A stretch of 64,000 nucleotides of DNA from Bacillus tianshenii. Lineage in GTDB: Bacteria; Bacillota; Bacilli; Bacillales; Bacillaceae_N. The translations under genes were made by a program, and so were the position numbers. How positions within the stretch are numbered: position 1 is the first letter of the stretch; each line of letters begins with the position of its first letter. The stretch lies in assembly GCA_020524525.2 (NCBI GenBank), contig CP129018.1:1926115-1990114 (forward strand). Reading direction: 5' to 3'. The notes below the pieces were generated by a model. It searched no databases. It saw only the letters and a list, made by a program, of their open reading frames with translations, and was not told the origin of the DNA. Below, in pieces: positions 54,983-63,597 of the stretch.

Positions 54983-55056
54983 GTTCTTTCCCTCCAGTCA
55001 ATTTCCACCATGAAAATTTACTATTTTTAGCTATACCCTGAATAAAACCCTTTCAC

Positions 55057-55078
55057 ACATCTAGTATAATACAGATGT
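55057..55078. promoter_or_regulatory. Inverted repeat overlapping a -10-like box upstream of drm
   Basis: ACATCT and AGATGT are the ends of a 22-bp site whose centre (GTATAATAC) is itself near-palindromic; on the minus strand it contains TATACT, a possible -10. It could be an operator for the nucleoside operon. No regulator assigned; no good -35 box seen. Confidence 0.4.
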
Positions 55079-55155
55079 AAGAGGTCTGACATCTTTAATT
55101 TCAAATTTTCTATGAAAACATTTTCCGCACGTTAAAACTCTAGCAAACTTGCATT

Positions 55156-56052
55156 TTAAGCGCGTGGATGAAATGATTTGTAGATATCTTTTAAGCGTGT
55201 TTTCGTTACATGAGTATAGATTTGGGTTGTTGAAATATCTGCATGACCAAGCATTTCTTGAACCGCTCTAAGGTCTGCCCCATTTTCAAGTAAATGAGTC
55301 GCAAATGAATGACGCAATGTATGCGGGGTTAGTTCCTTTTCAATCCCTGCTTCACGGGTAAGCTTCTTTAAAATTTTCCAAAAACCTTGTCGTGTCAACC
55401 GACGGCCATGATTATTCAAAAACAAAGCATCATTTTGTTCTCGCTTTAATAAGTTCGAACGACCGCGTTGCAAATATGTATCAAGAGCCTTGGAAGCCAT
55501 CCGACCTACTGGAATAATCCGCTCCTTGCTTCCTTTTCCTAAACAGCGAACGAACCCCATTGTTAAATGAACGTCCCCAATATCTAAAGAAACTAGCTCA
55601 CTAACGCGCATGCCTGTTGCGTAAAGCAGTTCAATCATCGCCTGATCACGCAATGCAAAAGGAGTTGTCCCTTTAGGAGCTGATAAAAGCGCTTCCACTT
55701 CATTAGAAGAGAGCACCTTTGGCAGCTTTCGTTCTGCCTGAGGTGTATCAAGATGTATGGACGGGTCGTTTTCTGTTCGTTTTTCCCGTAATAAAAATTG
55801 ATGAAAAGCTCGAATAGAAGCAAGGTTTCGTGCAAGCGTCGAACTAGCCCGTCCTTTTTCCTTCTGATGACCGAGGAACTGGACAATATGTAATCGCTTT
55901 ACATCATTGAAGGAAACGAGGCATTCGACTTTCGTTAAATACATCATGTATTGTTTCAAATCACGTTCATAAGCAGTTGATGTATTTTTTGATAAACCAC
56001 GCTCTACTATTAAATAATGAATAAAGTCCTTCACTTCATATTCCATATCCAC
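55156..56052 (-). CDS. xerD: Site-specific tyrosine recombinase XerD (RipX)
   Basis: 298 residues; resolves chromosome dimers at dif with its partner CodV/XerC. N-terminal SAM-like domain ([15 protein letters not shown]), catalytic domain with Arg in [26 protein letters not shown], and Tyr in [17 protein letters not shown] start with GGGGGGTG 7 bases upstream; overlap-free with yqzK. Located before drm as in B. subtilis. Confidence 0.95.
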   Translation of the reverse strand: MDMEYEVKDFIHYLIVERGLSKNTSTAYERDLKQYMMYLTKVECLVSFNDVKRLHIVQFLGHQKEKGRASSTLARNLASIRAFHQFLLREKRTENDPSIHLDTPQAERKLPKVLSSNEVEALLSAPKGTTPFALRDQAMIELLYATGMRVSELVSLDIGDVHLTMGFVRCLGKGSKERIIPVGRMASKALDTYLQRGRSNLLKREQNDALFLNNHGRRLTRQGFWKILKKLTREAGIEKELTPHTLRHSFATHLLENGADLRAVQEMLGHADISTTQIYTHVTKTRLKDIYKSFHPRA

Positions 56053-56069
56053 CTTGAAGCACCCCCCTT

Positions 56070-56294
56070 TTATTCTCCGTGTTCATAGAAGAACAATAAC
56101 CGCTCAATGACAGGATAAGCGTCATCAAAATTACTTGAGACCTTTACAGCATTGCCTTGCGGTTCATCATAGCGATGATAATTTTGATACTCTTCATTTA
56201 CCCACATCATTCCGATATAGAAAAGAATGGTACAGCCTGTGAAGATGATAAATACTTTGAGCGCATGAAAAAACATCTTCATTCCAGTTAACAC
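56070..56294 (-). CDS. yqzK: YqzK-like small membrane protein (DUF4227)
   Basis: About 74 residues from a GTG at 56294 with GGAGG 7 bases upstream (the ATG two codons earlier is too close to the site; a still longer frame lacks a site). One membrane span ([19 protein letters not shown]) then a charged C-terminus. Same size, topology and position (between xerD and fur) as B. subtilis YqzK. Function unknown. Confidence 0.8.
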   Translation of the reverse strand: MLTGMKMFFHALKVFIIFTGCTILFYIGMMWVNEEYQNYHRYDEPQGNAVKVSSNFDDAYPVIERLLFFYEHGE

Positions 56295-56403
56295 AGTCAT
56301 TCCTCCGTTTGTACAAGCATTATTACAAGCATATGCCCATACAAACGAAAAATATACATAAAGCTTCAATAGTTACGTTAGCCGATTTATGACCTTTTGT
56401 AAA

Positions 56404-56438
56404 TAAAAAAACCTTCTCCTCTTAGTTAGGAAAAGGCC
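56404..56438 (-). terminator. Terminator of fur
   Basis: Minus strand CCTTTTCCT with AGGAGAAGG around AACTAAG, one G-T pair, then seven T. Confidence 0.88.
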
Positions 56439-56445
56439 TGACTCA

Positions 56446-56895
56446 TCAATCTTTACCTTCTGAATGACAACGATGACAAATGCCGTGAAAGGTAAGACGG
56501 TGATCTTTAATTTTAAAATTCCAATCCCGTTCTACAACCTTCTCAACATCACCGAGTAAGTCTTCTTGAATTTCATCAACCGCTCCACACTCAATACAAA
56601 CTAAGTGATGGTGAAAGTGGTCGGCTCCTTCTTTACGAAGGTCATAGCGCGATACGCCATCACCAAAATTTATTTTATCAACAATTTTTAATTCTGTTAA
56701 CAATTCTAATGTTCGGTAGACAGTTGCCAACCCAATCTCGGGGGATTTTTCTTTCACGAGGAGGTAGACATCTTCGGCGCTTAAGTGGTCTTCTTCATTT
56801 TCTAGAAGCACACGAACGGTTGCCTCGCGCTGCGGTGTTAACTTATAACTTTGAGAGTGTAATTGTTTCTTAATTCGTTCAACCCGACTTTCCAT
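56446..56895 (-). CDS. fur: Ferric uptake regulator Fur
   Basis: 149 residues, nearly identical in the conserved parts to B. subtilis Fur: KLTPQREATVRVLL and ATVYRTLELLTELKIVDKIN in the winged helix, HFHHHLVCIECGAVDEI with regulatory His residues, and the structural zinc cysteines CIEC and CHRC. Iron-responsive repressor of uptake genes. GAGGGAGG 7 bases before ATG. A sigma-A promoter and a PerR-like box lie upstream. Confidence 0.97.
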   Translation of the reverse strand: MESRVERIKKQLHSQSYKLTPQREATVRVLLENEEDHLSAEDVYLLVKEKSPEIGLATVYRTLELLTELKIVDKINFGDGVSRYDLRKEGADHFHHHLVCIECGAVDEIQEDLLGDVEKVVERDWNFKIKDHRLTFHGICHRCHSEGKD

Positions 56896-56924
56896 AACTG
56901 TTCCCTCCCTCGCATTACATCATT

Positions 56925-56953
56925 ATTATAAGCAGTTGGATAAAAAGTGTCAA
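56925..56953 (-). promoter_or_regulatory. Sigma-A promoter of fur
   Basis: Minus strand TTGACA (56953-56948), exactly 17 bases, TATAAT (56930-56925): perfect consensus at both boxes. It lies about 30 bases before the fur start. Confidence 0.9.
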
Positions 56954-56954
56954 A

Positions 56955-56969
56955 TTGTAATAATTCTAA
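56955..56969 (-). promoter_or_regulatory. PerR-box-like operator next to the fur -35
   Basis: Minus strand TTAGAATTATTACAA matches the 15-bp PerR box TTATAATNATTATAA at 13 of 15 positions (counting N). It ends one base before the -35 box. In B. subtilis fur is repressed by PerR. Confidence 0.75.
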
Positions 56970-57025
56970 ATTAGTGAATGTAACTTCTATTATATAATAA
57001 ATGGTCTAATTGAGAAAAGGGCACA

Positions 57026-57056
57026 AACAAAAACACCGTAAATCATCACGGTGTGT
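57026..57056 (-). terminator. Terminator of spoIIM
   Basis: Minus strand ACACCGT with ACGGTGT around GATGATTT, followed by TTTTG. Its 5' arm contains the last spoIIM codons and stop. Confidence 0.8.
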
Positions 57057-57690
57057 AAATCATTTTAATGACTGTTTTCATCATGGCAGGAGAGGCATAT
57101 GCTTCAAAAGCCGAAACACCAGCAATAATAATAAAGGCTCCAACAACGAGAAAGGTATACCTTGTTAGATGAGGAAGAATCGGCTCATGTGTCCTAGCAA
57201 GAAATTGCTGTCGAATCATTTTTAAGGAAAAGTGCACGGCCGCTGATGAGGTAATAATAAAGACAGGAATCAATATCATATTTTGCGGCAATACCGAAAC
57301 CATCGACAGCAAAAACCCTGTCACTCCAAGTTGGTTTACTAAAAAGCCCACTGTAAACCCTGTTACCAAGCCTTTAATAAATAACAAAACCAAAATAACT
57401 GGCAGTCCAATAATCGATAATCCAAGCACCCAAATTGAACCTATATATTTTAAATAATGAATAAAACTTTGCCGAAACATTAAATCTGGATCTGCAATCA
57501 CATCATCTGAAAGCTGTCCAAAAAAACGCGATAAATAAAGATACAAATCTTCCTTCTGTGCAACGCTTAAACTATTAACGACAATCGCCCCAAAAATAAT
57601 CCCCATTAAAAAAAGGATCGTTGTAAACAAATAAATCGAGGACTGCTCACGCACGTACATCATTAAGGTTCTCTTAACCGATTGTCTCAA
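57046..57690 (-). CDS. spoIIM: Stage II sporulation protein M
   Basis: 214 residues, the same length as in B. subtilis, five spans. Part of the SpoIID-M-P complex that drives engulfment by peptidoglycan hydrolysis. Segments: LFTTILFLMGIIFGAIVVNS, FIHYLKYIGSIWVLGLSIIG, GLVTGFTVGFLVNQLG, and SVLPQNMILIPVFIITS. Start at TTG 57690 with GAGGAGG 8 bases upstream; a longer frame starts ten codons earlier without a site. A sigma-E-like promoter lies about 50 bases upstream. Confidence 0.94.
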   Translation of the reverse strand: MRQSVKRTLMMYVREQSSIYLFTTILFLMGIIFGAIVVNSLSVAQKEDLYLYLSRFFGQLSDDVIADPDLMFRQSFIHYLKYIGSIWVLGLSIIGLPVILVLLFIKGLVTGFTVGFLVNQLGVTGFLLSMVSVLPQNMILIPVFIITSSAAVHFSLKMIRQQFLARTHEPILPHLTRYTFLVVGAFIIIAGVSAFEAYASPAMMKTVIKMIYTP

Positions 57691-57739
57691 ACCACTTTCC
57701 TCCTCACTCAACCCTATCAAATCCTACTCTTTGAATCTA

Positions 57740-57767
57740 GTCTATGAGATTCCAGCAAAACTATGAC
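57740..57767 (-). promoter_or_regulatory. Sigma-E-type promoter of spoIIM
   Basis: Minus strand TCATAGT (57767-57761), 13 bases, CATAGACT (57747-57740). Same -10 octamer and spacing as the dacB promoter. spoIIM is a sigma-E gene in B. subtilis. Confidence 0.65.
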
Positions 57768-57792
57768 AAGAAAAGTGGACACGCCTTAAAAC

Positions 57793-57832
57793 AACAAAAA
57801 AGCCAGTTCTCTATGAGTCGGAACTGACTTTT
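57793..57832 (-). terminator. Terminator after the endonuclease Q gene
   Basis: Minus strand AGTCAGTTC with GAACTGGCT, one wobble, then TTTTTTG. The 5' arm covers the last codons. Confidence 0.8.
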
Positions 57833-58977
57833 CCATAACGTCCTGCGCCTCCTGCTTGAAAGGCTAAACGACCTTCTCGTGCGCGGACTATTTGCTTTGC
57901 AATATTTTCAGATACAACCTTTTTTAATTCTTCATATGTCGTGCGATGTAGCACATTCATTTCCGTACCAAAATGCTTACGTAATTTTTGTAATGTTTTC
58001 GGGCCGAGCTTAGGAATAAATTCAAGAGGGACTTGGTGAATGTATGGCGGGCGTGGACTTGGATTTTTCGTATGTTGGGCAAGTTCTGCAATGCGGTTGC
58101 TAACTCCTTTTACGAACCGATGATGTCCACAATTATGACAAGCATCATCCCGTTGAGCAGGTGTGCCACAATTTTCACAAGCTGTTTGATGATATTTTCC
58201 AAGCCTAGGGTCCAGCCCAAAATTTTTCACGACAGCTCTTTCCCTTTCATTATGAAGAGCCATTTTTAATTCATGAAATGTAGCTTTTTCCATACGTAAC
58301 AGTTGATACTCTCTCCCAATTTTAGCAGTGGAATGAGCATCTGAGTTCGATACAAACGTATAACGATGCAGCTCAGTTAAGCTGTCAGCCATTTGCGTAT
58401 TTGAGCTAAGGCCAAGTTCAATTGCATCAATTAATTTTGGTTCAAAAACCTCTGATAACGATTTGTTCACACCGCTTCCGTACAAGCTTTTAAAAGGAGT
58501 GAACACATGAGCCGGGATAAATAGTCCGCCAAGCTCGCGTACCTTCTCCTGAAGCACTTTCGGCCTTTCATAAATACGTTGTGTGCTAAGGTGAAGGTTT
58601 TTTACACGCTTCCCGTACCATGTTGAGAAAGCATGCATCGTATCTAAATTAGGCATATAACAAAGGACATGGAGAGGTCCCTGAGTGGACACATCATTGA
58701 TTTCGATTTCCGTGCCAAGAATTAACGTTAAACTGCCATAGCGAAGTCCACCTTCTGCTTCTTCTATTAATTCTCCCGTATTAACCATTTCTTCTAATTG
58801 GGTTAACACTTCAGGAACATGACAGTCAATCACCCCAACCATATCCATGCCCTTTTGTTGTTCTGCATCATATAAAATATTTTCAATGGTCAGTGCTTTC
58901 GAGCCTGTGATTTTTACAGGCTTACCTGATTTCGTACGGCCGATATGAATATGTAGATCTGCGAAGAATTCTTTCAA
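57811..58977 (-). CDS. yqxK: Endonuclease Q family protein (YqxK)
   Basis: 388 residues: a PHP-type nuclease domain (FADLHIHIGRTKSGK at the N-terminus, GTEIEIND, IPAHVFTPF, VSNSDAHSTAK), a four-cysteine zinc module (CENCGTPAQRDDACHNCG, around 265-285) and a C-terminal helix-hairpin-helix region (EFIPKLGPKTLQKLRKHFG). EndoQ cuts 5' of deaminated bases in archaea and some Bacillus. TTG start directly after the nudF stop with AAGGGA upstream. Matches B. subtilis YqxK in position. Confidence 0.9.
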   Translation of the reverse strand: MKEFFADLHIHIGRTKSGKPVKITGSKALTIENILYDAEQQKGMDMVGVIDCHVPEVLTQLEEMVNTGELIEEAEGGLRYGSLTLILGTEIEINDVSTQGPLHVLCYMPNLDTMHAFSTWYGKRVKNLHLSTQRIYERPKVLQEKVRELGGLFIPAHVFTPFKSLYGSGVNKSLSEVFEPKLIDAIELGLSSNTQMADSLTELHRYTFVSNSDAHSTAKIGREYQLLRMEKATFHELKMALHNERERAVVKNFGLDPRLGKYHQTACENCGTPAQRDDACHNCGHHRFVKGVSNRIAELAQHTKNPSPRPPYIHQVPLEFIPKLGPKTLQKLRKHFGTEMNVLHRTTYEELKKVVSENIAKQIVRAREGRLAFQAGGAGRYGKVSSDS

Positions 58978-59532
58978 TTATAATCCCTTCAATACTTGTT
59001 TTAATTGCATATATTGCACAGCATACGCTGTTTTTGCATCATAAATTTGTTTTTCACGGATTAATTGAAACGCCTCATCAATGGTAACTTCGACCACTTC
59101 GACAAATTCGTCTTCATCTGTACCGGCGCTTTCCTCTAGTTTCTCAAGTTGGTCTGTAAAATATAAATGAACGAGTTCATCTGCGAAGCCAGGTGATGTA
59201 TAAAAGGATGTAATGTATTGAAGGGCACAGCATTTATAGCCTGTTTCCTCCTCCAATTCACGCTCTGCTGTTTGAATAGGTGCCTCGTCTTTTTCTAATT
59301 TACCTGCTGGGATTTCGACAATCGTTTTTTCTAACGCTTTTCGATATTGACGAACCATTACTATTTTATCTTCTGGTGTCACAGCAATAATCGCTACAGC
59401 ACCAGGATGCTTAATAATTTCTCGCTTGCTCGTTTTTCCGTTTGGAAGTTCTACGTCATCGACTTGGAGGTTGATGATGCGACCCTCGAAGATTTTTTCT
59501 GATGATAGCGTCTTTTCTGTAAAATCCTTCAT
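58978..59532 (-). CDS. nudF: ADP-ribose pyrophosphatase (Nudix)
   Basis: 184 residues; hydrolyses ADP-ribose. The Nudix box is intact (GKLEKDEAPIQ followed by AERELEEETGY), preceded by MVRQYRKALEKTIVEIPAG and followed by FYTSPGFADELVHLYF. Position next to mciZ and the EndoQ gene as in B. subtilis. CAAGGAGATGAACGAGG precedes the ATG. Confidence 0.95.
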   Translation of the reverse strand: MKDFTEKTLSSEKIFEGRIINLQVDDVELPNGKTSKREIIKHPGAVAIIAVTPEDKIVMVRQYRKALEKTIVEIPAGKLEKDEAPIQTAERELEEETGYKCCALQYITSFYTSPGFADELVHLYFTDQLEKLEESAGTDEDEFVEVVEVTIDEAFQLIREKQIYDAKTAYAVQYMQLKQVLKGL

Positions 59533-59581
59533 CCTCGTTCATCTCCTTGTTCTATTCTTTCAAATGTGTACATAAATTCTA

Positions 59582-59609
59582 CCATATTCAACCAAAACTA
59601 GGTATAGAT
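59582..59609 (+). promoter_or_regulatory. Sigma-E-type promoter of mciZ
   Basis: CCATATT (59582-59588), 13 bases, GTATAGAT (59602-59609). Matches the mother-cell sigma-E pattern in the -35 and in part of the -10. mciZ is a sigma-E gene in B. subtilis. Confidence 0.7.
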
Positions 59610-59642
59610 TGTGTTCTAAATTTACGCGAAGGAGTTTTAAAT

Positions 59643-59789
59643 ATGAAAATTTATGTAAAACCAAATGGTATCACAATGGTAGGGAAAGCTTGGGAGATTC
59701 GTTCAAAGCTTCGACAATACTGTAACACGTACGAAACGGTTGAACAATGGACCAAAAGCGTGCACGAAGAACGTCCTACAAAGCAATAG
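59643..59789 (+). CDS. mciZ: MciZ, mother-cell inhibitor of FtsZ
   Basis: 48 residues, start ATG with GAAGGAG upstream. It shares with the 40-residue B. subtilis peptide the lysine-rich head (KPNG), the core VGKAWEIRSKLRQY and an aromatic/Val C-terminal part (TYETVEQW). It caps FtsZ filaments so that the mother cell does not form a second septum. Here an extra polar tail of about ten residues follows. Divergent from nudF, upstream of yqkF as in B. subtilis. Confidence 0.92.
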   Translation: MKIYVKPNGITMVGKAWEIRSKLRQYCNTYETVEQWTKSVHEERPTKQ

Positions 59790-59887
59790 GGTGAAATTTT
59801 TGTGAAGCTTCCTCTTTCACGTTACAATAATTGCGCAAAGGGTATGGTACATATGTACAAGTCATCGTTTTAAAAGGAGGAAGCCGC

Positions 59888-60811
59888 ATGAACAAACGTC
59901 AACTAGGAAAGTCTGACCTATATGTCAGTGAAATCGGCTTAGGGTGTATGTCGCTTGGCCGTGAAGAAAAACATGCAACATCGATTATTGATGCTGCTTT
60001 AGACAAAGGGATCAACTATTTAGATACAGCTGATGTGTACAATTTCGGACTTAACGAAGAATTTGTCGGAAAAGCGATTCAACATAAACGGGATGAGCTA
60101 ATACTTGCCACAAAAGTCGGTAATCATTGGGAGAATGGCAAGGAAGGTTGGTTTTGGGACCCTTCTAAGTCGTACATAAAACAGCAAGTAAAAGAAAGCT
60201 TACGTCGTTTGCGCACCGACTATATTGATCTTTATCAATTGCATGGCGGAACAATTGAAGACCCGATTGACGAAACAATCGAAGCATTTGAAGAGTTAAA
60301 GCAAGAAGGTTACATTCGCTACTACGGCATTTCGTCAATCCGGCCAAATGTTATACGTGAATATGTGAAACGCGCGAACATTATAACGGTTATGATGCAG
60401 TACAGCATTTTAGATCGACGCCCTGAAGAAAATGTTCTTGATCTTGTAAATGACAATAACATAAGTGTTATTGCACGAGGACCGCTAGCCAAAGGCTTGT
60501 TGACCGAACAAATCGAGCAAAAGGCTAGTGAAAAAGTAAAAGAAAATGGTTATATGGGATACAGTTACGAAGAGCTTTTAACATTAAATCAGCAGCTTCA
60601 AAACTTGACATCGGACAAGCGTTCATTGAACGAGACAGCACTGCTGTATCCATTACACCACCCTGCAGTAGGAGCAGTTATTCCTGGTGCAAGCAGTATC
60701 GAGCAGCTTCAAGCGAATGTAAAAGCAACAAAAGCAGAAGCATTTACAGAAGCGGAATATAAAGAAATTCAACTTATGTCTAAAGCCAATCAATATGAAC
60801 AGCATCGATAA
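59888..60811 (+). CDS. yqkF: Aldo/keto reductase, YqkF-like
   Basis: 307 residues, NADPH-dependent TIM-barrel oxidoreductase. Motifs: MSLGREEKH near start, DTADVYNFGLNEEFVGKA, catalytic Lys in LATKVG, IDLYQLHGG, and GAVIPGASSIEQLQANV at the C-terminal cofactor site. Start at ATG 59888 with AAAAGGAGGAAGCCGC; an upstream in-frame extension of 19 codons has no site. Physiological substrate unknown. Position after mciZ agrees with B. subtilis. Confidence 0.93.
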   Translation: MNKRQLGKSDLYVSEIGLGCMSLGREEKHATSIIDAALDKGINYLDTADVYNFGLNEEFVGKAIQHKRDELILATKVGNHWENGKEGWFWDPSKSYIKQQVKESLRRLRTDYIDLYQLHGGTIEDPIDETIEAFEELKQEGYIRYYGISSIRPNVIREYVKRANIITVMMQYSILDRRPEENVLDLVNDNNISVIARGPLAKGLLTEQIEQKASEKVKENGYMGYSYEELLTLNQQLQNLTSDKRSLNETALLYPLHHPAVGAVIPGASSIEQLQANVKATKAEAFTEAEYKEIQLMSKANQYEQHR

Positions 60812-60819
60812 AAGACAAA

Positions 60820-60850
60820 ACGGCTAGGGAAATTCCCTAGCCTTTTTTAT
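60820..60850. terminator. Terminator after yqkF
   Basis: GGCTAGGG-AAAT-TCCCTAGCC type perfect stem followed by TTTTTTATTT on the plus strand. Its 3' arm overlaps the end of the convergent peptidase gene. Confidence 0.9.
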
Positions 60851-61853
60851 TTGTGTACACAAAGACAGTGTTTGTTGTACCGTTCCATTGTATTGTTGCT
60901 CCTAAATGTTTTTCAAATAGGCGAACAGGAACAGACGTCATTCCATCAATTAACTCAATTGGCGCTTTTAAATCAATATAACGATTATTAACACTTACTT
61001 GTCCATTATCTAGGTGGACAACAACTTTGGCATCTTCTTGCTTTAAGATAATTGATTTTTTCTCTGGTATATACGAAAGAGATGTTCCGGTTTCTTCTGC
61101 AAGTGCACGAACTGGAACATACACCGTCTGATCAAATTTATAAGCCATTTCCTTAAATGACTCTGCATCACCGTTTACATCGAGGTTGACTGGCTCCCTT
61201 TTTACATAGGTAATGGCCTGCGAACCCATTTGCACCCATGCTTGTTCAAAGTTAGCGCGATTTACCTTTCTGTTTCTCTGATGATATAACGGGTCATTCA
61301 CATAAACATATTGATCATCATATCCAGTTACAAGCACTGAATGCTCACGATATGTTACTTTCACGGTGCCATCCTTTGTTTTCCAGTAATAAAATTGACT
61401 TTCAGGGAGCTTGCGGAACCGTGTGTTGGTAATAACCCACACTGGTGTCCCTCGATCAATTGCCGCGTAGACATCTGTGATGGCTCCCCCTGTTAAATCT
61501 TTGATTTGGTTCGGCAGGTACTGCTCTGCTAAATCAGCAATTGGGCCGTGGTACACCCCATATCCTGATTGGTTAAACGTATACATATTGCCTACAAATC
61601 CATTATAAGGGTTGCCTCGATATCCGTTTTGACGAAACGGCACTTTTTTTACTTCCTTGGCAAGCTGCATTTTATTTGCATACTCTACCCCTGCACTGCG
61701 AAGTAACATCGTAAGTGACGTCACTTCACAGCCACGTGGTAGTTCTGGCATTTGCCGAATATGGTCGACATTCATTGTGTTGGTTGCAGCTGAAACAGTT
61801 TGTGCATATGCAAAATAACAAACAAAAGTAGTAATCAACACGACTAACCTCAA
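60837..61853 (-). CDS. Secreted C39-type peptidase with a stalk (copper amine oxidase-N) domain
   Basis: 338 residues: signal peptide ending near TVSAA, a C39_2-like papain-fold domain (Cys in ELPRGCEVTSLTMLL, His in YREHSVLVTGYDD, Asp in YVNDPLY), and a C-terminal stalk domain (VYVPVRALAEETG and GMTSVPVRLFEKHLGA) that in other Bacillus proteins binds wall material. Role unknown; perhaps wall or peptide processing. TTG start with GGTG about 8 bases upstream. Not in the B. subtilis order. Confidence 0.83.
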   Translation of the reverse strand: MRLVVLITTFVCYFAYAQTVSAATNTMNVDHIRQMPELPRGCEVTSLTMLLRSAGVEYANKMQLAKEVKKVPFRQNGYRGNPYNGFVGNMYTFNQSGYGVYHGPIADLAEQYLPNQIKDLTGGAITDVYAAIDRGTPVWVITNTRFRKLPESQFYYWKTKDGTVKVTYREHSVLVTGYDDQYVYVNDPLYHQRNRKVNRANFEQAWVQMGSQAITYVKREPVNLDVNGDAESFKEMAYKFDQTVYVPVRALAEETGTSLSYIPEKKSIILKQEDAKVVVHLDNGQVSVNNRYIDLKAPIELIDGMTSVPVRLFEKHLGATIQWNGTTNTVFVYTNKKG

Positions 61854-62125
61854 ATTGGTTCACCATCCTGAATCTTTGTTGGTTGCTTGCTTTTGCGCCA
61901 TACTGTTCTATTGCTTTGTGAACTACTCCTTAAACACATTTCTGAAATTTCTAATAATTTTAATGAATTTGTAACATATGTGTAATGCAATACCTGCACT
62001 TTTTATTGTTTACGATGGCTGAACACAATTGAACCAGTAAAGCAATTACCAATGAATTCTTTCTGGCAGAAGGTGAAGAACTTCAATTTAAAGTATGATT
62101 GAACCTAACGAGGAAAAAACAGAAA
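61854..62125. other. Intergenic region upstream of the peptidase gene
   Basis: About 270 bases of AT-rich DNA. No ORF with a ribosome site, no repeats, no RNA element recognised. The promoter of the peptidase gene should lie here, but I find no convincing -35/-10 pair. Confidence 0.5.
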
Positions 62126-62157
62126 AACCATACACCCCCTATGGGATGCATGGTTTC
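62126..62157 (-). terminator. Terminator of the aldehyde dehydrogenase gene
   Basis: Minus strand AAACCATGCA with TGTATGGTTT, one wobble, then TTC and a second T run. Starts just after the stop codon. Confidence 0.82.
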
Positions 62158-62158
62158 C

Positions 62159-63577
62159 TTACTTCTTAATACTAATTAACTTTAATTCGGTCATTTCCTC
62201 AATTGCATATTTAATGCCTTCACGGCCTGTGCCGCTCTTTTTCACGCCACCATATGGCATGTGGTCAACACGGAAGGTTGGAATATCATTAATCATCACA
62301 CCGCCGACTTCAATTCTTTCTGCAGCTTCAAGTGCTTTTGAAATATCTCTCGTAAAAATCCCTGCTTGAAGACCGTAATCAGAGTTGTTTGTTTTTTCAA
62401 CTGCTTCATCAATTGAGGAGACTTTATTAAGAACAACAACAGGACCAAAAATTTCTTCACAAATAACCTTCGTATCTTCTCCTGCATGCAGAAGAACCGT
62501 TGGCTGCAGCATATTTCCTTCTTTTTTACCGCCAGTTGCGAGCTCAGCGCCATTCTGAATGGCATCTTCAATCCATTCCAAAACTCGGTCTAATTCACCA
62601 GGGGCGATTAACGACGAGACGTCTGTTTTTTCATCTAATGGGTCACCGAGTACCAATCCCTTCGTCTTTTCCACAAACTTTTTCGCAAATTCATCGAAGA
62701 TTTCTTCATGAACATATGTCCGCTGAACTGAAATACAAACTTGCCCTGCATTTGCAAAAGAGCCTGTTACGACTCGATCAATCATTCCATCAATATCTGC
62801 ATCTTTGTCAACGATCACTGCCGAATTAGAACCAAGCTCTAATGTGACTTTTTTCAAGCCTGATTTATTCCGGATGCCAATTCCGACCTCTGGGCTTCCT
62901 GTAAACGTAATTTTCTTCACTCTTTCATCTGTTACAATTTGGTCACCAACTTTACTGCCACTACCTGTAATGACATTAAGAGCACCTTTTGGCAGGCCAG
63001 CTTTCTCAAACAACTCACCAATGAAATACGCACTAAGTGGTGTTTGCGATGCAGGCTTTAACACCACGGTGTTACCTGAGGCGATAGCTGGCCCAACTTT
63101 GTGAGCAACAAGGTTCATCGGAAAGTTAAATGGGGTAATCGCCGCTACAACGCCAACAGGCTGTCGTATTGTATAAGCAATACGCCCTTCTCCGCCTGGT
63201 GCTGCATCCATCGGAATGGACTCTCCATAGAGGCGACGAGCTTCTTCCGCTGCAAACTTATAGGTCATAATCGTACGTTCTACTTCGCCTTTTGCCGTTT
63301 TAAGCGGCTTAGCTGATTCAAGAGAAATTGTTTTTGCGCACTCTTCCTTGTTTTCCTTTAACAGAGCCACAAGATTTTCTAAGATTTCCGCCCGTTCATG
63401 TGCAGGCATTTTCGCCATTGTTTCGCGCGCCTCGTGTGCGGCTGCTACTGCTGAATGAATTTCATCTTCATTTGCATATGGAATTTCAGCAATTTTTTCT
63501 TCGGAGTAGGGAGACTTCAAATCACGATATTCTTGTGCTTCCACCCATTCTCCATTAATAAAAAGTTTCTTTCTCAT
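62159..63577 (-). CDS. NAD(P)-dependent aldehyde dehydrogenase, probably succinate-semialdehyde type
   Basis: 472 residues. Cofactor site ITPFNFPMNLVAHKVGPA and FTGSPEVG; catalytic Glu in ELGSNSAVIV and Cys in SFANAGQVCISVQRT; EEIFGPVVVL toward the C-terminus. GabD-like function is inferred from the upstream gabT gene, 20 bases away, since GabT makes succinate semialdehyde. Motifs alone would also allow other aldehydes, including the non-phosphorylating glyceraldehyde-3-phosphate dehydrogenase group. Confidence 0.88.
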   Translation of the reverse strand: MRKKLFINGEWVEAQEYRDLKSPYSEEKIAEIPYANEDEIHSAVAAAHEARETMAKMPAHERAEILENLVALLKENKEECAKTISLESAKPLKTAKGEVERTIMTYKFAAEEARRLYGESIPMDAAPGGEGRIAYTIRQPVGVVAAITPFNFPMNLVAHKVGPAIASGNTVVLKPASQTPLSAYFIGELFEKAGLPKGALNVITGSGSKVGDQIVTDERVKKITFTGSPEVGIGIRNKSGLKKVTLELGSNSAVIVDKDADIDGMIDRVVTGSFANAGQVCISVQRTYVHEEIFDEFAKKFVEKTKGLVLGDPLDEKTDVSSLIAPGELDRVLEWIEDAIQNGAELATGGKKEGNMLQPTVLLHAGEDTKVICEEIFGPVVVLNKVSSIDEAVEKTNNSDYGLQAGIFTRDISKALEAAERIEVGGVMINDIPTFRVDHMPYGGVKKSGTGREGIKYAIEEMTELKLISIKK

Positions 63578-63597
63578 GCGACACCATCCTTTGTCAT

